Of a stretch of DNA of 64,000 nucleotides, positions 17,618-33,293 are shown one piece after another. The notes under the pieces are model-generated. The model did no database searches, was not told the DNA's origin, and saw only the letters and a program-made list of their open reading frames with translations. Position 1 is the stretch's first letter; each line of letters starts with the position of its first letter. The DNA is from Noviherbaspirillum suwonense (GTDB lineage Bacteria; Pseudomonadota; Gammaproteobacteria; Burkholderiales; Burkholderiaceae_D). The translations under genes and the position numbers were made by a program. The stretch lies in contig NZ_FXUL01000027.1 in the NCBI RefSeq assembly GCF_900182955.1, forward strand, positions 1 through 64,000, read 5' to 3'.

Positions 17618-18913
17618 CTAGAGCAGCGGCCCCAGCCAGGAGGCGACCTTCTCCCAGGCTTTTTCCTTCAGCGGCCGGTTCAGCCATTGCTCGTAAGTGA
17701 TGCGCTTGGCCGACTTGAGGTCGCGTTCGAAGGTGGTTACCTGCGCCTGCGCGAAATCGGCGTCGTAGATATTCAGGTTGGACTCGTCGTTCAGCTGGAA
17801 CGAGCGGTCGTCGAAGTTGGTGGACCCGACCGACACCAGCAGCTTGTCGACGATCATGACCTTGCAGTGATACATGGTCGGCTGGTACTCGCTGATCTCG
17901 GCGCCGGCCTTCAGCAGGTCGCCCCACATGCCGCGCGAGGAGCTGCGCACCGCCTCGGCATCCATGTTCTTCCCCGGCAGGATGATCTGCAGCCGCACGC
18001 CGCGCTTCATCGCATCGATGAGCGCATTGCGCGTCATCTCGTCCGGCACGAAATAGGAGGCCGAGATCTGGATGTCATGCTCGGCCGCGGTAATGGCCAT
18101 CAGGTACATCAGGTGCATGCTTTCGCTGCCGCCCGACGGCGAACTGCTGAACACCTGCGCCCGCGAATTGCCCACTTTCGACAGCGGCGGGAAATAGGTG
18201 GCGCCGTGCAGCACCTTGCCGGTGGTCTTGGTCCAGTTGTCGATCAGTACCGCCTGCATCTGCGCCACCACGGGGCCCTCGGCGCGGAAATGCGAATCGC
18301 GCCAGTGGTCGGGATCCTGCGCATTGCCGGTCCACTGCCCGGCGATGCCGACGCCGCCGGTGAAGCCGACGCGCCCGTCCACCACCAGCAGCTTGCGGTG
18401 GGTGCGGTTGTTGATGCGGGCCAGGTTGTACCAGCGCAGCGGATGGTAGTACCGGACTTCGACGCCGGCCTTCCGCATCTGGTCGAGGTCCTTGTCGTCC
18501 ATCTTGGCGCTGCCGACCCAGTCGATCAGCAGGTGCACCTTGACGCCGGCGCGCGCGCGCTCGCTGAGCGCCTCGGCGAATTCGAGGCCGATCTCCTCGG
18601 ACCAGTAGATATAGGTCTCGAAGTTGATGGTCTCCTTCGCGCCGCGGATGGCCTTCAGCATGGCCGGGAAGATCTGGTCGCCGTTGAGCAGCGCCTCGAC
18701 CTTGTTGCCCTCGACGATCTGGGGCCCGAGCATGATGCCCATCGAACGCTGGAACTGGGGGTCGGCGGCCGAGTAGAGCCGCGGGATCTCCTGGGTGATC
18801 TGCTTTTCACCGGTGGAGAAATTGATGACCAAAAGGGTGACGATCAGCGTCGCCACGATGCTGGCGAGCGCCACCATCACCTTGCTGCGCGTGGTTTGGG
18901 GTCTCCAGATCAT
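17618..18913 (-). CDS. Phospholipase D-family protein, cardiolipin synthase-like
   Basis: 431 aa. An N-terminal membrane anchor (VMVALASIVATLIVTLLVIN) is followed by two PLD repeats with complete HKD boxes: HRKLLVVDGRVGFTGG near residue 171 and HCKVMIVDKLLVSVGSTNFD near 347. Other marks are NFETYIYWSEEIGLEFAEAL and GPVVAQMQAVLIDNW. Both HKD motifs together form one active site in bacterial cardiolipin synthases (Cls/ClsB), which condense phosphatidylglycerol-type substrates at the inner membrane. Length and a single anchor resemble ClsB/YwiE-type proteins. It is transcribed toward the repeat at 17461. Confidence 0.85.
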   Translation of the reverse strand: MIWRPQTTRSKVMVALASIVATLIVTLLVINFSTGEKQITQEIPRLYSAADPQFQRSMGIMLGPQIVEGNKVEALLNGDQIFPAMLKAIRGAKETINFETYIYWSEEIGLEFAEALSERARAGVKVHLLIDWVGSAKMDDKDLDQMRKAGVEVRYYHPLRWYNLARINNRTHRKLLVVDGRVGFTGGVGIAGQWTGNAQDPDHWRDSHFRAEGPVVAQMQAVLIDNWTKTTGKVLHGATYFPPLSKVGNSRAQVFSSSPSGGSESMHLMYLMAITAAEHDIQISASYFVPDEMTRNALIDAMKRGVRLQIILPGKNMDAEAVRSSSRGMWGDLLKAGAEISEYQPTMYHCKVMIVDKLLVSVGSTNFDDRSFQLNDESNLNIYDADFAQAQVTTFERDLKSAKRITYEQWLNRPLKEKAWEKVASWLGPLL

Positions 18914-19028
18914 TTTATTTTCGCGTCAAAAATGGAGACGCCAGCGTAGCAGTATTGCCAACACAACAGTTTGCGCCAGATCGACCGGGCAGTGATCAGC
19001 GGAAACGCCCAACGGCCAGCCAAGGCCC

Positions 19029-19054
19029 GGCGCTGCGGGCCAGGCCGCAGCGCC
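19029..19054 (-). terminator. Hairpin downstream of metH
   Basis: GGCGCTGCGG and CCGCAGCGCC form a perfect 10-bp stem around a 6-nt loop, 26 bp after the metH stop. There is no U-run, so it is either a 3'-end stabiliser or a non-canonical terminator. Confidence 0.4.
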
Positions 19055-19079
19055 GCCGGCTTCGAGAAACCAGGCAAGG

Positions 19080-22823
<3,744 letters not shown>

Positions 22824-22840
22824 GTAATTTATCCAAGCTG

Positions 22841-22925
22841 AAAAAAGAAAACCCGGCCGGTAAAGCGGGCCGGGTGTTTCTGCTCCGCTTTAGCTGTATT
22901 TATTTGGCGCACCCGGTGAAAGGTG
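22841..22925 (-). promoter_or_regulatory. Possible transcription attenuator in the metH leader
   Basis: On the minus strand, ACCCGGCC (22875-22868), a 9-nt loop, GGCCGGGT (22858-22851) and a U-rich run (22850-22841) form an intrinsic terminator only ~18 nt before the metH start codon. An upstream CCGGGTG (22916-22910) is perfectly complementary to CACCCGG (22876-22870), which is the 5' arm of that terminator, so an antiterminator can form. CACC at 22925-22922 could in turn pair with the same segment. This three-way choice is what attenuators and riboswitch platforms look like. It could instead be the plain terminator of the upstream gene. No SAH or cobalamin riboswitch consensus is recognised. 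Confidence 0.5.
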
Positions 22926-23002
22926 TCCCGCGCCCGCAAGCTGGGTTTGACTTTGCAATCAAATCGGCGCGCTGAAAATTATACGTGAATTCGCTTTTCC
23001 CG

Positions 23003-23860
23003 TTACGGCAAGGCGTCGGCCGCGACCGGCAGCGGCACTTCGGACAGCCGCGGCTCCGACAGCTTCAGCGTCAGGCACTTGGCAGAACCGCCGGCTTTCA
23101 TGAATTCGGACAGGCCGGTCTGGTGCAGTTCATAGCCATGGGCCGAAAGCGTCGCGGCCAGCGCGTCCGACGCCCGGTTCATGATCACGTGGCGGCCGCA
23201 GTTGACCGCATTGCACGCGAAGTCCGCGGCGTCGGCGGCGTCGACCGCGATGCGCAGCGCCGGCGGCACCAGCGCGGCGATGCGGTCCTGCGACGCCCGG
23301 TCGAACGCGTCCGGGTAATACAGCAGCGCGCCGCCTTCCAGCGGGCACAGGCAGGTGTCGAGATGATAGAAGCGCGGGTTCACCAGCCGCAGCGGCACCA
23401 CGTCGACATCGAACAGCCTGGCGATGACGGCGGCGGCGGCCTCGTCCGTGCGGTGCCCGTGGCCCATCCACAGGATGGGCAGCCGGCGGTCGAACAGCGC
23501 GTCGCCCGCGCCCTCGAAATACACGCCCCTGGGCAGCGTCAGCACCTCGAAGCCGTGGCTGGAGAACCAGCGGGAAAAATACGCTTCCTCGGGCCGCCGC
23601 TCGGCATGGCGGAAGGCCGCGAGCAGGACCCGGCGCTCCAGCACGAGGCCGGCATTGGCCGTGAACACGAGGTCGGGCACGCCGGGTTCGCCGTCGATGC
23701 AGTCGACCTCGGCATACCGGCGCAGCAGGGCCGACAGCCCCTGCCACTGCGCCGCCGCGGCCGGCTTGCTGCCGCGGGCGATATTGCCTTCCATCCACGG
23801 GTTGATCACATACGCCACTTCGAAGTGGCGGGGCGCGCACATCAGGAAACGTTCTTTCAT
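23003..23860 (-). CDS. Amidinotransferase-superfamily hydrolase (CtlX / DDAH-like)
   Basis: 285 aa from the ATG at 23860, preceded by GGGAGGGCAGGTA; an in-frame start further upstream is less likely because family members begin FLMCxPxHFxVxYxINPWM, as here. Guanidine-group-modifying motifs are visible: LVFTANAGLVLERRVLLAAF, YFEGAGDALF, FYHLDTCLCPLEGG and GGSAKCLTLKL with the catalytic Cys near the end. The superfamily includes arginine deiminase, dimethylarginine hydrolase and the citrulline hydrolase CtlX. It lies 38 bp after rocD, so it most likely feeds ornithine from citrulline or arginine-type substrates to the aminotransferase. The exact substrate is unproven. Confidence 0.82.
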   Translation of the reverse strand: MKERFLMCAPRHFEVAYVINPWMEGNIARGSKPAAAAQWQGLSALLRRYAEVDCIDGEPGVPDLVFTANAGLVLERRVLLAAFRHAERRPEEAYFSRWFSSHGFEVLTLPRGVYFEGAGDALFDRRLPILWMGHGHRTDEAAAAVIARLFDVDVVPLRLVNPRFYHLDTCLCPLEGGALLYYPDAFDRASQDRIAALVPPALRIAVDAADAADFACNAVNCGRHVIMNRASDALAATLSAHGYELHQTGLSEFMKAGGSAKCLTLKLSEPRLSEVPLPVAADALP

Positions 23861-23897
23861 TACCTGCCCTCCCGGCGGTTTTCGCATTGGACCGTGT

Positions 23898-25106
23898 TCA
23901 GGCCGCAATGCCGATGTCCTGCAAGATGGCGGCGATGGCGACCACTGCAATACCGATTTCCTGTTCACTGATGATCAGCGGCGGCGCCAGCCGCACGACG
24001 GTGCCATGCGTGTCCTTGCTCAGGATGCCGCGATGCATCAGCCGTTCGCAGAACACGCGGGCGGACACCTGTGCCGGATCAAGCTCCATGCCGATCAGCA
24101 ATCCCCTGCCCCGTATCTCGCGGATGGCCGGATGCCGGAGCGCGCGCAGTTCCGCCATCAGCAGCGCGCCCAGGGCCTGTGCGCGCTGCGCCAGGCGTTC
24201 TTCCTCCAGCAGGTCCAGCGCCGCCAGGCCGACCGCGCAGGCAAGCGGATTGCCGCCGAAGGTGCTGCCATGGTCGCCCGGCCGGAACACGGCCATCACA
24301 TCGTCGCGCGCCAGGAATGCCGATACCGGCAGCAGGCCGCCGCCCAGCGCTTTCCCCAGCACCAGCCCGTCCGGACGGATGCCGTCGTGGTCGCAGGCGA
24401 GCAGCCGGCCGGTGCGCCCGAGGCCGGTCTGGACCTCGTCGCAGATCAGCAGCACATCGTGGCGCGTGCAGATGGCGCGGCATTGCGCCAGGTAGCCGTC
24501 GGGCGGCACGACGATGCCGCCCTCGCCCTGTATCGGCTCGACCAGGAAGGCGGCGGTGTCGGGCGTGATCGCGGCCTCCAGCGCGGCGGCGTCGCCGAAG
24601 GGCACGGTGACAAAACCCGGCGCGAACGGGCCGAAGCCGGCGCGGTACTGCGCTTCCGAGGAAAAGCCGACGATGGTCGTGGTGCGGCCGGCGAAGTTGC
24701 CGGCGCAGACGACGATCTGCGCCCGGTCCGGCGCAACGCCCTTGACCTCGTACGCCCACTTGCGGGCTGCCTTCAACGCGGTCTCGACCGCCTCGGCGCC
24801 GGTATTCATCGGCAATGCACGGTCCATGCGGGTCATCTCGCACAGCCTTGACAGGAAAGGACCCAGCCGGTCGGTGTAGTAGGCGCGGGAGGTCATTGCC
24901 AGCCTTTGCGCCTGTTCGGTCAGCGCGGCCAGCAGGCGCGGATGGCCGTGGCCGAAGCTGGTTGCCGAATAGGCCGACATCAGGTCGAGATAGCGCTTGC
25001 CGTGGATGTCGGTCAGCCATGCGCCGGCGCCGCTGCGCAGCACCACCGGCAATGGGTCGTAATTATTCGCGCACACCCTTTTTTCGAGTGCGATCAGCTG
25101 TTCCAT
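23898..25106 (-). CDS. rocD: Ornithine aminotransferase
   Basis: 402 aa, class III PLP aminotransferase. Visible are YLDLMSAYSATSFGHGHPRL, MNTGAEAVETALKAARKWAY (phosphate and amino-acid site), EPIQGEGGIVVPPDGYL, LLICDEVQTGLGRTGRLLAC with the PLP Asp, VLGKALGGGLLPVSAFLA with the Schiff-base Lys, and GSTFGGNPLACAVGLAAL. The MNTGAEAVETA and DEVQTGLGRTG combination favours ornithine aminotransferase, which makes glutamate semialdehyde from ornithine and 2-oxoglutarate. GGAGAAG lies just before the ATG. It forms an operon with the CtlX-like gene and is divergent from an Lrp regulator, a typical arginine/ornithine catabolic setting. Confidence 0.88.
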   Translation of the reverse strand: MEQLIALEKRVCANNYDPLPVVLRSGAGAWLTDIHGKRYLDLMSAYSATSFGHGHPRLLAALTEQAQRLAMTSRAYYTDRLGPFLSRLCEMTRMDRALPMNTGAEAVETALKAARKWAYEVKGVAPDRAQIVVCAGNFAGRTTTIVGFSSEAQYRAGFGPFAPGFVTVPFGDAAALEAAITPDTAAFLVEPIQGEGGIVVPPDGYLAQCRAICTRHDVLLICDEVQTGLGRTGRLLACDHDGIRPDGLVLGKALGGGLLPVSAFLARDDVMAVFRPGDHGSTFGGNPLACAVGLAALDLLEEERLAQRAQALGALLMAELRALRHPAIREIRGRGLLIGMELDPAQVSARVFCERLMHRGILSKDTHGTVVRLAPPLIISEQEIGIAVVAIAAILQDIGIAA

Positions 25107-25122
25107 GATGCTTCTCCGATAA

Positions 25123-25157
25123 CGGACCGGGCAGCGGACCGGCAGCGGATCGGGCAG
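25123..25157 (-). repeat. Three tandem ~12-bp repeats upstream of rocD
   Basis: CGGACCGGGCAG, CGGACCGGCAG and CGGATCGGGCAG stand in tandem 17 bp before the rocD start codon. They may be a multi-site operator for the adjacent Lrp-type regulator, part of the leader transcript, or slippage without function. Confidence 0.4.
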
Positions 25158-25186
25158 CGAGTCCGTTCCTCATGGTAGTCCTGAAT

Positions 25187-25203
25187 GCACGAAAGTTTTG
25201 TGC
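25187..25203. promoter_or_regulatory. Near-perfect 17-bp palindrome between rocD and lrp
   Basis: GCACGAAAGTTTTGTGC is an inverted repeat with one mismatch, about 80 bp from each of the divergent rocD and Lrp genes. Lrp/AsnC proteins bind short AT-cored palindromes in such intergenic regions, so this is the best operator candidate. Its function is inferred. Confidence 0.45.
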
Positions 25204-25270
25204 TTTATCAGGCATGGAACAGCCGAGTCATGAAAGGATCGTTTATGCATCAACCAGCCGGAGAGACCAA

Positions 25271-25744
25271 ATGGAAAAGCTCGACCGATACGACCGCATA
25301 CTCTTGACGACATTGCAGAAAAACGGCCGCGCATCCAACGTGGAGCTATCCGAACAGGCCAGCCTGTCCGCGCCGCAGTGCTACCGCCGCGTGCGCAGGC
25401 TCGAAATCGACGGCATCATCCGCGGCTATAGCGCGCAGCTGCTGCCGTCCAGCCTGGGCCTGGACGTGGTGGCCTTCGTCAGCCTGACCATAGACCGCGA
25501 GCAGTTCAAGAATGTGCGCGAGCTGGAAAAGGTCATCCGCGATTTCCCGGAGATCCTGGAGTGCTACACGATTTCCGGCGACTTCGATTACCTGCTCAAG
25601 GTGGTGGCGACCGACCTGCGCGCGTTTTCCGCTTTCCTGACCGACCGGCTGATGCAGGTTCCCGGCGTTGCGCGGCTGCGGTCGATGATCTGCCTAGAGG
25701 AAGTCAAGCCGGCCAGCCCGCTGCCCCTGCCGCCGTCAGCCTGA
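25271..25744 (+). CDS. Lrp/AsnC-family regulator of the rocD operon (predicted)
   Basis: 157 aa. The start at 25271 (MEKLDRYDR) has GGAGAGACC upstream and fits the family; an open frame extends 99 bp further upstream but is not needed. The N-terminal helix-turn-helix is [20 protein letters not shown] ... [17 protein letters not shown], followed by the RAM effector domain ([45 protein letters not shown]). Lrp relatives bind amino acids. Placed divergently from rocD-ctlX, it probably regulates ornithine/arginine breakdown. Its 3' end overlaps the fmt stop by 9 bp (convergent). Confidence 0.9.
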   Translation: MEKLDRYDRILLTTLQKNGRASNVELSEQASLSAPQCYRRVRRLEIDGIIRGYSAQLLPSSLGLDVVAFVSLTIDREQFKNVRELEKVIRDFPEILECYTISGDFDYLLKVVATDLRAFSAFLTDRLMQVPGVARLRSMICLEEVKPASPLPLPPSA

Positions 25745-26704
25745 CGGCAGCTCGAACGCGCCGCCCTGCATCGGAAAGCCCTGCAGGAAGGCTTCCGCAC
25801 CCAGGCGTTTCCCGCCGGGCTTCTGCAGCTGCGCGATCCGCAGCGCGCCGGCGCCGCAGGCGACCAGCACGTCATGGCCGGCATCGGCTGCCAGCACGGC
25901 GCCCGGCTGGCCGGCCGGGCGGTCATCGGGCTCTGCCTTCGCCGCCCAGATCTTCAGCGGCACGCCGTTGAAACGGGCGGTCGCGCCCGGGAACGGATTG
26001 AACGCGCGGATCTTTCGTTCCAGCACGGCGGCCGGCTCCCGGAAGTCGAGCGCCGCTTCTTCCTTGGTGATTTTCGCCGCGTAGGTCACGCCCTGTTCCG
26101 GCTGCGGCTGCGCCGGCAGCGCGCCCGCTTCCAGCCGGCGCAGCGCATCGACGATCATCGACGCGCCAAGGCTGGCCAGGCTGTCATGCAGGCTGCCGCT
26201 GGTGTCGTCGGCAGCGATCGCCAGTTCCTGCCGCAGCAGCATCGGGCCGGTGTCGAGGCCCTCGTCCATCTGCATGATGGTGATGCCGGTCTGGTCGTCG
26301 CCGGCCTCGATCGCCCGGTGGATGGGCGCGGCGCCGCGCCAGCGCGGCAGCAGCGATGCATGGATGTTCAGGCAACCCAGCGGCGGGATCGCCAGCACGG
26401 ACGGCGGCAGGATCAGGCCATAGGCCGCGACCACCATCACGTCATGCGGCGTGGCATCGAGCAGTTCGTGCGCCTGGCGCGCGACATCCGGGTACTTGCC
26501 TTCCAGCCGCAGCGACACCGGCTGCGCCACGGGCATCCCGTGCTGTTGCGCGTACTGCTTGACGGCGGATGCCTGCAGCTGCATGCCGCGTCCGGCGGGC
26601 CGGTCGGGCTGCGTCAGCACCAGGACGATGTCATGCCCGGCTTCATGCAGGGACCGGAGGGCGGCGGCGGCGAAGTCGGGCGTGCCCGCGTAGATGATTT
26701 TCAT
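25736..26704 (-). CDS. fmt: Methionyl-tRNA formyltransferase
   Basis: 322 aa, normal length. Fmt formylates initiator Met-tRNA using 10-formyltetrahydrofolate. Evidence is the start [30 protein letters not shown], the catalytic block [22 protein letters not shown] with Asn and His, [18 protein letters not shown], and a C-terminal OB-like domain ([14 protein letters not shown] ... [13 protein letters not shown]). It follows def by 27 bp, the usual def-fmt operon. Confidence 0.96.
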   Translation of the reverse strand: MKIIYAGTPDFAAAALRSLHEAGHDIVLVLTQPDRPAGRGMQLQASAVKQYAQQHGMPVAQPVSLRLEGKYPDVARQAHELLDATPHDVMVVAAYGLILPPSVLAIPPLGCLNIHASLLPRWRGAAPIHRAIEAGDDQTGITIMQMDEGLDTGPMLLRQELAIAADDTSGSLHDSLASLGASMIVDALRRLEAGALPAQPQPEQGVTYAAKITKEEAALDFREPAAVLERKIRAFNPFPGATARFNGVPLKIWAAKAEPDDRPAGQPGAVLAADAGHDVLVACGAGALRIAQLQKPGGKRLGAEAFLQGFPMQGGAFELPSG

Positions 26705-26731
26705 GGCCGCGATTGTAGCGCGCGGCCGGGG

Positions 26732-27268
26732 CTACCTGCCGCCGGCAACCTTCAGCTGCTCGCGCCGCAGTTCGCGCTCTTCCTTCAGCATCCGGGTCTT
26801 GATCCGGTTGCGCTTGAGCGGTGACAGGTACTCGACGAACACCTTGCCTTTCAGGTGGTCCATCTCGTGCTGTATGCAGACAGCCAACAGGCCTTCGGCC
26901 TCGACTTCAAAGCGCTTGCCTTCAAGGTCGAGTGCGCGTACCTTCACACGCGCCGGGCGTTCGACGCCATCGTATATCCCCGGCACCGACAGGCAGCCCT
27001 CGTCGTAGACCTGGCGTTCAGGGCTGGCCCAGGTGATTTCAGGGTTGATGAACACCTGCAGGTCGTCATGCGTTTCCGAGGTGTCGATCACGATCAGCTG
27101 TTCATGCACATCGACCTGGCTCGCAGCGAGACCGACGCCGGGTGCCTCATACATGGTCTCGGCCATATCCGCAGCAAGCTTCTTAAGCCGGTTATCGAAT
27201 ACGGTGACTGGCTTTGCGACCTTGTGCAGGCGTGGATCTGGATAACGGAGAATAGGTAGTAGGGACAT
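26732..27268 (-). CDS. def: Peptide deformylase
   Basis: 178 aa from the ATG at 27268 ([15 protein letters not shown]), the conserved start of the family; a longer frame upstream is not expected. Metal and active-site boxes are [19 protein letters not shown] (motif I, GxGLAAxQ), [12 protein letters not shown] (motif II, Cys ligand) and [17 protein letters not shown] (motif III, HExxH). It removes the formyl group from nascent proteins and is paired with fmt. No good Shine-Dalgarno is seen before the start. Confidence 0.95.
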   Translation of the reverse strand: MSLLPILRYPDPRLHKVAKPVTVFDNRLKKLAADMAETMYEAPGVGLAASQVDVHEQLIVIDTSETHDDLQVFINPEITWASPERQVYDEGCLSVPGIYDGVERPARVKVRALDLEGKRFEVEAEGLLAVCIQHEMDHLKGKVFVEYLSPLKRNRIKTRMLKEERELRREQLKVAGGR

Positions 27269-27443
27269 ACGACGTTTGCGCAACGATAAGGGAAGAATAG
27301 ATGGTGGTTTTTCTTGCCAGTTCAAGCGATTGAAGGCAGAATTTGATTCACTACGGCAACATTTAACATTGTTGCCCTACGGTCTGACGATACACGGCCG
27401 ATAAAACGAGTTGCATCGCTACGCCGTACCCACCGGAAAAACC

Positions 27444-28523
27444 ATGAAAAAGTTTAGCACAGCCGGCCTGCTGTTCGCGCTTGCCTGCACCACTGCCTCC
27501 GCCGCTGCGCCTGCCGACACCCGCGCCGCGGCAAATTGCCAGTTCCTGGCAAATGCGCCCGATCAGCACCAGGTGGTGCGCGGCGACACGCTGTGGAGCA
27601 TTTCCGGGCGATTTTTGCAACATCCGTGGTGCTGGCCGCAGGTCTGGGGCCTGAACCGCGACCAGATCGCCAATCCGCACTGGATCTATCCGGGCCAGGT
27701 CGTCTATTTCGACCGCGCCAGCGGCCGCCTGCGCCTCGGCCGCGGCGTCGGAAGCAGCGGCGACGGCCTGCCCACGGTGCGCCTGTCGCCGCAGACGCGC
27801 ATCGAGGGCATGGGCAGGGACGCGATCCCGGCCATCCCCGCCAGTGCGATCGAACCCTTCCTGACGCAGCCGCTGCTGATAGAGGAAAGCGCGCTGCTGA
27901 GCGCGCCGCGCGTGATCCAGGGCGGCGAAGGCCATGTCAACGTCGGCAAGGGCGACAAGGTCTATGTGCGCGGTGCGCTCAACGGCGCGACCGAATTCCA
28001 GGTGTACCAGCCCAGCCAGCCGCTGCGGGATCCCGACACCGGCGCGGTCCTCGGCTACGAGGCAGCCTATCTCGGCATCGTGAAGCTGACGCGCGCCGCC
28101 CAGGCGGACAATGAAGCCCACAGCTTCGTCGTCACCACGTCGGTTCGCGAAATCGGCCCGGGCGCGCAGCTGGTGCCGTTGCCGCCCACGCCCATCGTCA
28201 ACTATGTGCCGCACCTCCCGCCGGTCGAGGTCCGCGGGCGCGTGATGTCGGTCTATGGCGGCGTGGCCAATGCCGGGCAGAACGAGGTGGTGACGATCAA
28301 CCGGGGCCGCGAGCAGGGCCTGGACACCGGCAGCGTGCTGGAGCTGTACCACTTCGGCCGCACCGTGCCCGACCGCGCGGCCGGCAACGAGCCGGTCAAG
28401 CTGCCGGATGAACGCTATGGCGCCGTGTTCGTTTTCCGGACTTTTAATAATGTGTCTTATGGGCTGGTAATGCAGGTTACCGATCCGGTCAAGGTTGGCG
28501 ACGTAGCACGATCACCGGAATAG
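27444..28523 (+). CDS. LysM-domain exported protein
   Basis: 359 aa from ATG 27444 (MKKFSTAGLLFALACTTASA), a clear Sec signal peptide. One LysM domain (~43-92) reads HQVVRGDTLWSISGRFLQHP ... IYPGQVVYFD and should bind peptidoglycan. The rest (~100-359) has alternating beta-rich segments with no catalytic motif (GHVNVGKGDKVYVRGALNGA, VTINRGREQGLDTGSVLELY). In Burkholderiales this protein is routinely found between def/fmt and dprA, on the opposite strand to def, as here. It is likely a cell-envelope protein; a precise role is not known to me. Confidence 0.88.
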   Translation: MKKFSTAGLLFALACTTASAAAPADTRAAANCQFLANAPDQHQVVRGDTLWSISGRFLQHPWCWPQVWGLNRDQIANPHWIYPGQVVYFDRASGRLRLGRGVGSSGDGLPTVRLSPQTRIEGMGRDAIPAIPASAIEPFLTQPLLIEESALLSAPRVIQGGEGHVNVGKGDKVYVRGALNGATEFQVYQPSQPLRDPDTGAVLGYEAAYLGIVKLTRAAQADNEAHSFVVTTSVREIGPGAQLVPLPPTPIVNYVPHLPPVEVRGRVMSVYGGVANAGQNEVVTINRGREQGLDTGSVLELYHFGRTVPDRAAGNEPVKLPDERYGAVFVFRTFNNVSYGLVMQVTDPVKVGDVARSPE

Positions 28524-28533
28524 GCGGCGCGCC

Positions 28534-29637
28534 ATGGCCGACACCAGCCAGCTGGCTGCATGGCTAAGACTGGAGCAGACGCCGGGCCTGGGCTTCATGA
28601 CGGCGCACCGGCTGCTGAGCGCATTCGGCTCGCCCGAGGCCGTGTTCGATGCCGACCCCACGCAACTGCGCGGCATGGTCGGCGACAAGCTGGCCGGCAA
28701 GCTGCTGGCACCGCCCTCCGCCGCCATGCTTGCGCTGATCGAACTCACCCTGGCCTGGGCGGCGCTGGACGGCAATCACCTGCTGCTGCTGGCCGATGAA
28801 ACCTATCCGCAGCTGCTGCTCGAAATCCCCGACCCGCCGCTGCTGCTGTATGCCAAGGGCCGCATCGCGCTGCTGAACCAGCCGTCGCTGGCGGTGGTCG
28901 GCAGCCGCAATGCCAGCGCCCAGGGCGCCGCCCATGCGCGCCAGTTCGCGCAGGCCCTGTCGGCCGCCGGGCTGACCATCGTGTCGGGGCTGGCGCTGGG
29001 CATCGACACCGCTGCGCACGAAGGCGCATTGCTGGACGGCGGCGCGACCGTCGCGGTGATCGGCACCGGCGCCGACATCGTTTATCCGGCGCGCAACCAT
29101 GCGCTTGCGCACCGCGTTGCCGAACAGGGATGCATCGTCAGCGAATATGCATTGGGCACGCCCGCGCTGCCGGCCAACTTCCCGCGCCGCAACCGGATCA
29201 TCAGCGGCCTGTCGCGCGGCACGCTGGTCGTCGAGGCGGCGGCGCAATCCGGCTCGCTGATCACCGCACGGCTTGCAGCGGAACAGGGACGCGACGTGTA
29301 TGCGATCCCGGGGTCGATCCAGTCGCCGCTGGCGCGCGGCTGCCATGACCTGATCCGCCAGGGCGCGCGGCTGGTCGAGAATGCCCATGACATCCTCAAT
29401 GATTTCCCTGGCCTGCAATCGCACACCTATGCGCCGGGAAAATCGGCGCCGTTGCCGTTCTCTGACCATCCCGACAACGACCTTTTAAAAATAATCGGCT
29501 ATGATCCGGTCAGCCTGAATGTGCTTGCCGCTCGGGCCGGGCTCGATACCGCTACAATGAGCGCACAGTTGCTCACGCTGGAACTCGATGGACAGATTGA
29601 AATGCTGACGGGCGGCATGGTGCGGCGATCGGGTTGA
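28534..29637 (+). CDS. dprA: DNA-processing protein DprA
   Basis: 367 aa. DprA protects incoming single-stranded DNA and loads RecA in natural transformation. Features are an N-terminal helical region (LGFMTAHRLLSAFGSPEAVF), a Rossmann-like core with LAVVGSRNASAQGAAHARQF and IVSGLALGIDTAAHEGALL (~150-165), VIGTGADIVYPARNHAL, ANFPRRNRIISGLSRGTLVV, and a C-terminal winged helix (~305-367). It starts 10 bp after the LysM gene and is followed by smg. It appears intact, unlike the transformation helicase comM at the start of the window. Confidence 0.95.
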   Translation: MADTSQLAAWLRLEQTPGLGFMTAHRLLSAFGSPEAVFDADPTQLRGMVGDKLAGKLLAPPSAAMLALIELTLAWAALDGNHLLLLADETYPQLLLEIPDPPLLLYAKGRIALLNQPSLAVVGSRNASAQGAAHARQFAQALSAAGLTIVSGLALGIDTAAHEGALLDGGATVAVIGTGADIVYPARNHALAHRVAEQGCIVSEYALGTPALPANFPRRNRIISGLSRGTLVVEAAAQSGSLITARLAAEQGRDVYAIPGSIQSPLARGCHDLIRQGARLVENAHDILNDFPGLQSHTYAPGKSAPLPFSDHPDNDLLKIIGYDPVSLNVLAARAGLDTATMSAQLLTLELDGQIEMLTGGMVRRSG

Positions 29638-29858
29638 AACTTGACGGCGTTCGCATTGCCATAACTCATCCCCCTTTACAATCGGTTCAAAGTCTTCGGT
29701 GTTTTGGACGATTTCCCGATTTCCATAAGCTAACAGGTTTTACGATCGGCTCTGAATCAAGCAAGTGTCACAATTTTGCAACTGAAAGTCCGAACTGAAA
29801 GTTCGTTTATCGCTCAGTTGCTTGTAACGCAGAACACCTTACCCTTACAGTAAAACCC

Positions 29859-30335
29859 ATGTTTGATGTCCTTGTTTATCTTTACGAAACCTATTACCGG
29901 CCCGACGCCTGCCCGGATTCGGAAGCGCTCGTGAAGAAACTGTCCGCGGTCGGCTTCGAGGAAGACGAGATTTCGAAGGCGCTGGGCTGGCTGACCGACC
30001 TTGCCGAAACCACCAACGAGTTCTCGATGCTGCATCCGCAGCAGACCAGCTTCTCGTCGGGCTTCCGTATTTACGTGGACCGGGAATTCGACGTGCTGGG
30101 CACGGCCGCAATCGGCTTCATCCAGTTCCTCGAGTCGGCCAGGGTCATCAACCCGCTGCAGCGCGAGATCGTGGTCGAGCGCGCGCTGGCGGCAAGCGAT
30201 ACGCAGATCTCGCTGGACAAGCTGAAGGTCATCGTGCTGATGGTGCTGTGGAGCCAGGGCAAGGAGCCGGACGGACTGATGTTCGACGAGCTGTTCCTGG
30301 ACGACGACGACGTGCAGACCCGACAGCTGCATTAA
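29859..30335 (+). CDS. smg: Smg family protein (DUF494)
   Basis: 158 aa, acidic, starting [17 protein letters not shown]. It matches the Smg/DUF494 family, which sits next to dprA and def/fmt in many beta- and gammaproteobacteria. Conserved stretches are [20 protein letters not shown] and the C-terminal [20 protein letters not shown]. The function is not established. The 221 bp between dprA and smg contain only a short direct repeat (AACTGAAAGTYCG twice, near 29780-29805). Confidence 0.9.
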   Translation: MFDVLVYLYETYYRPDACPDSEALVKKLSAVGFEEDEISKALGWLTDLAETTNEFSMLHPQQTSFSSGFRIYVDREFDVLGTAAIGFIQFLESARVINPLQREIVVERALAASDTQISLDKLKVIVLMVLWSQGKEPDGLMFDELFLDDDDVQTRQLH

Positions 30336-30385
30336 GCAACACGTCGGGAAAATGGTCCGGCCAGCGTCAGCGGCCGGCAGCAGCA

Positions 30386-30408
30386 AGCCGCGCCAGCGCG
30401 GCTTTTTC
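30386..30408 (+). terminator. Intrinsic terminator after smg
   Basis: AGCCGCG and CGCGGCT form a 7-bp stem with a CCAG loop, followed by TTTTTC. It lies ~50 bp after the smg stop and separates the dprA-smg unit from topB. Confidence 0.8.
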
Positions 30409-30597
30409 ATTGGCGCGGCCGGCTTGCGATATGCGATCCAACGCGCTTATCATTTGCCGCGAACACGCCGCCGCTGCGGGTCACGCTGCTTCCCCGCGAC
30501 ACAATGCATCCAGGCAAGCGTCTGGCGGCGGCGTAAATAATCCCTGTACTATGCAGGCTTCAGCGCGCCTGGCGCGCCCATTGCGAGACCCATTTCC

Positions 30598-33255
<2,658 letters not shown>

Positions 33256-33293
33256 CCGAGCGGCGGGCTGCGGGTTTAACCGCGGCGCGCGAT

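Noticed and set aside
22824-22990. SAH or cobalamin riboswitch before metH
   Set aside because: Searched by eye for the conserved core sequences; none found, so only a generic attenuator is proposed.
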